Source of the DNA: Heteroruminococcus sp964369885
GTDB lineage: Bacteria > Bacillota > Clostridia > Oscillospirales > Ruminococcaceae
DNA: 13,328 nucleotides
NCBI GenBank assembly: GCA_964369885.1
Contig: CAYJGQ010000065.1
Coordinates: 1-13,328, forward strand
Reading direction: 5' to 3'
Shown: in pieces, positions 13,293-13,328 of the stretch
Position numbering within the stretch: position 1 is the stretch's first letter
Layout of the letters: every line of letters begins with the position of its first letter
Notes under the pieces: generated by a model
Told to the model about the DNA's origin: nothing
The model's input: the letters and a program-made list of their open reading frames with translations, nothing else
Databases searched by the model: none
Made by a program: the position numbers and the translations under genes

Positions 13293-13328
13293 CAATATCT
13301 TTCTGATTTTACCTACATATAAATGTTA

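Noticed and set aside
12975..13295. Minus-strand open frame of 106 codons across the right repeat and the G/T-rich tract
   Set aside because: It is Pro/Thr/Lys/His low complexity created by C/A-rich repeat DNA, has no ribosome site, and overlaps a repeat and a promoter region.

Overview
The window looks like chromosome of a low-to-moderate G+C Bacillota, most likely an uncultured Clostridia-class bacterium. Intergenic DNA is A+T-rich, Shine-Dalgarno sites are strong AGGAGG types, TTG and GTG starts occur, the binding protein is a lipoprotein, and TraX-family, DUF1848, DUF1697 and BtpA/SgcQ genes are common in that class. This placement is inference; there is no rRNA or other taxonomic marker. 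No tRNA, rRNA, CRISPR array, integrase or transposase was seen.

Left to right: (1) 1-285 holds one copy of a G+C-rich palindromic repeat and a promoter. (2) 286-6883 is a compact seven-gene operon: an FAD/NAD(P) disulfide oxidoreductase resembling mercuric reductase, a CDP-alcohol phosphatidyltransferase, a TVP38/TMEM64 (VTT) membrane protein, and an ABC importer (lipoprotein, two permeases, ATPase) of the YnjB-YnjC-YnjD type. (3) 7050-9350 holds a TraX-family membrane protein and a DUF1848-DUF1697 pair. (4) 9388-10842 holds a short doubtful ORF and a promoter with a 5' hairpin driving an archaeal-type cofactor-independent phosphoglycerate mutase homologue, closed by a strong terminator. (5) On the minus strand, 12891-10946 holds a BtpA/SgcQ-family gene followed by a DeoR-family regulator. 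Both have recognisable promoters, and repeated short motifs lie upstream of each. (6) 13112-13211 is a second, inverted copy of the left-hand repeat, followed by a G/T-rich stretch to the end.

The most interesting unit is the first operon. The same unusual set of families (two TVP38/TMEM64 proteins, a YnjBCD transporter and a CDP-alcohol phosphatidyltransferase, together with redox or sulfur proteins) forms the uncharacterised ydjXYZ-ynjABCDEF cluster of Escherichia coli. Finding a counterpart in a likely Bacillota, with a mercuric-reductase-like flavoenzyme added and YnjC split into two permeases, suggests a conserved but undescribed system joining import of a small solute, membrane-lipid head-group chemistry and thiol/redox chemistry. 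The solute and the lipid product cannot be told from sequence.

The right-hand minus-strand pair resembles the sgc-type pairing of a DeoR regulator with a BtpA/SgcQ TIM-barrel protein. The repeated motifs in its promoter region are plausible operators for the linked DeoR protein.
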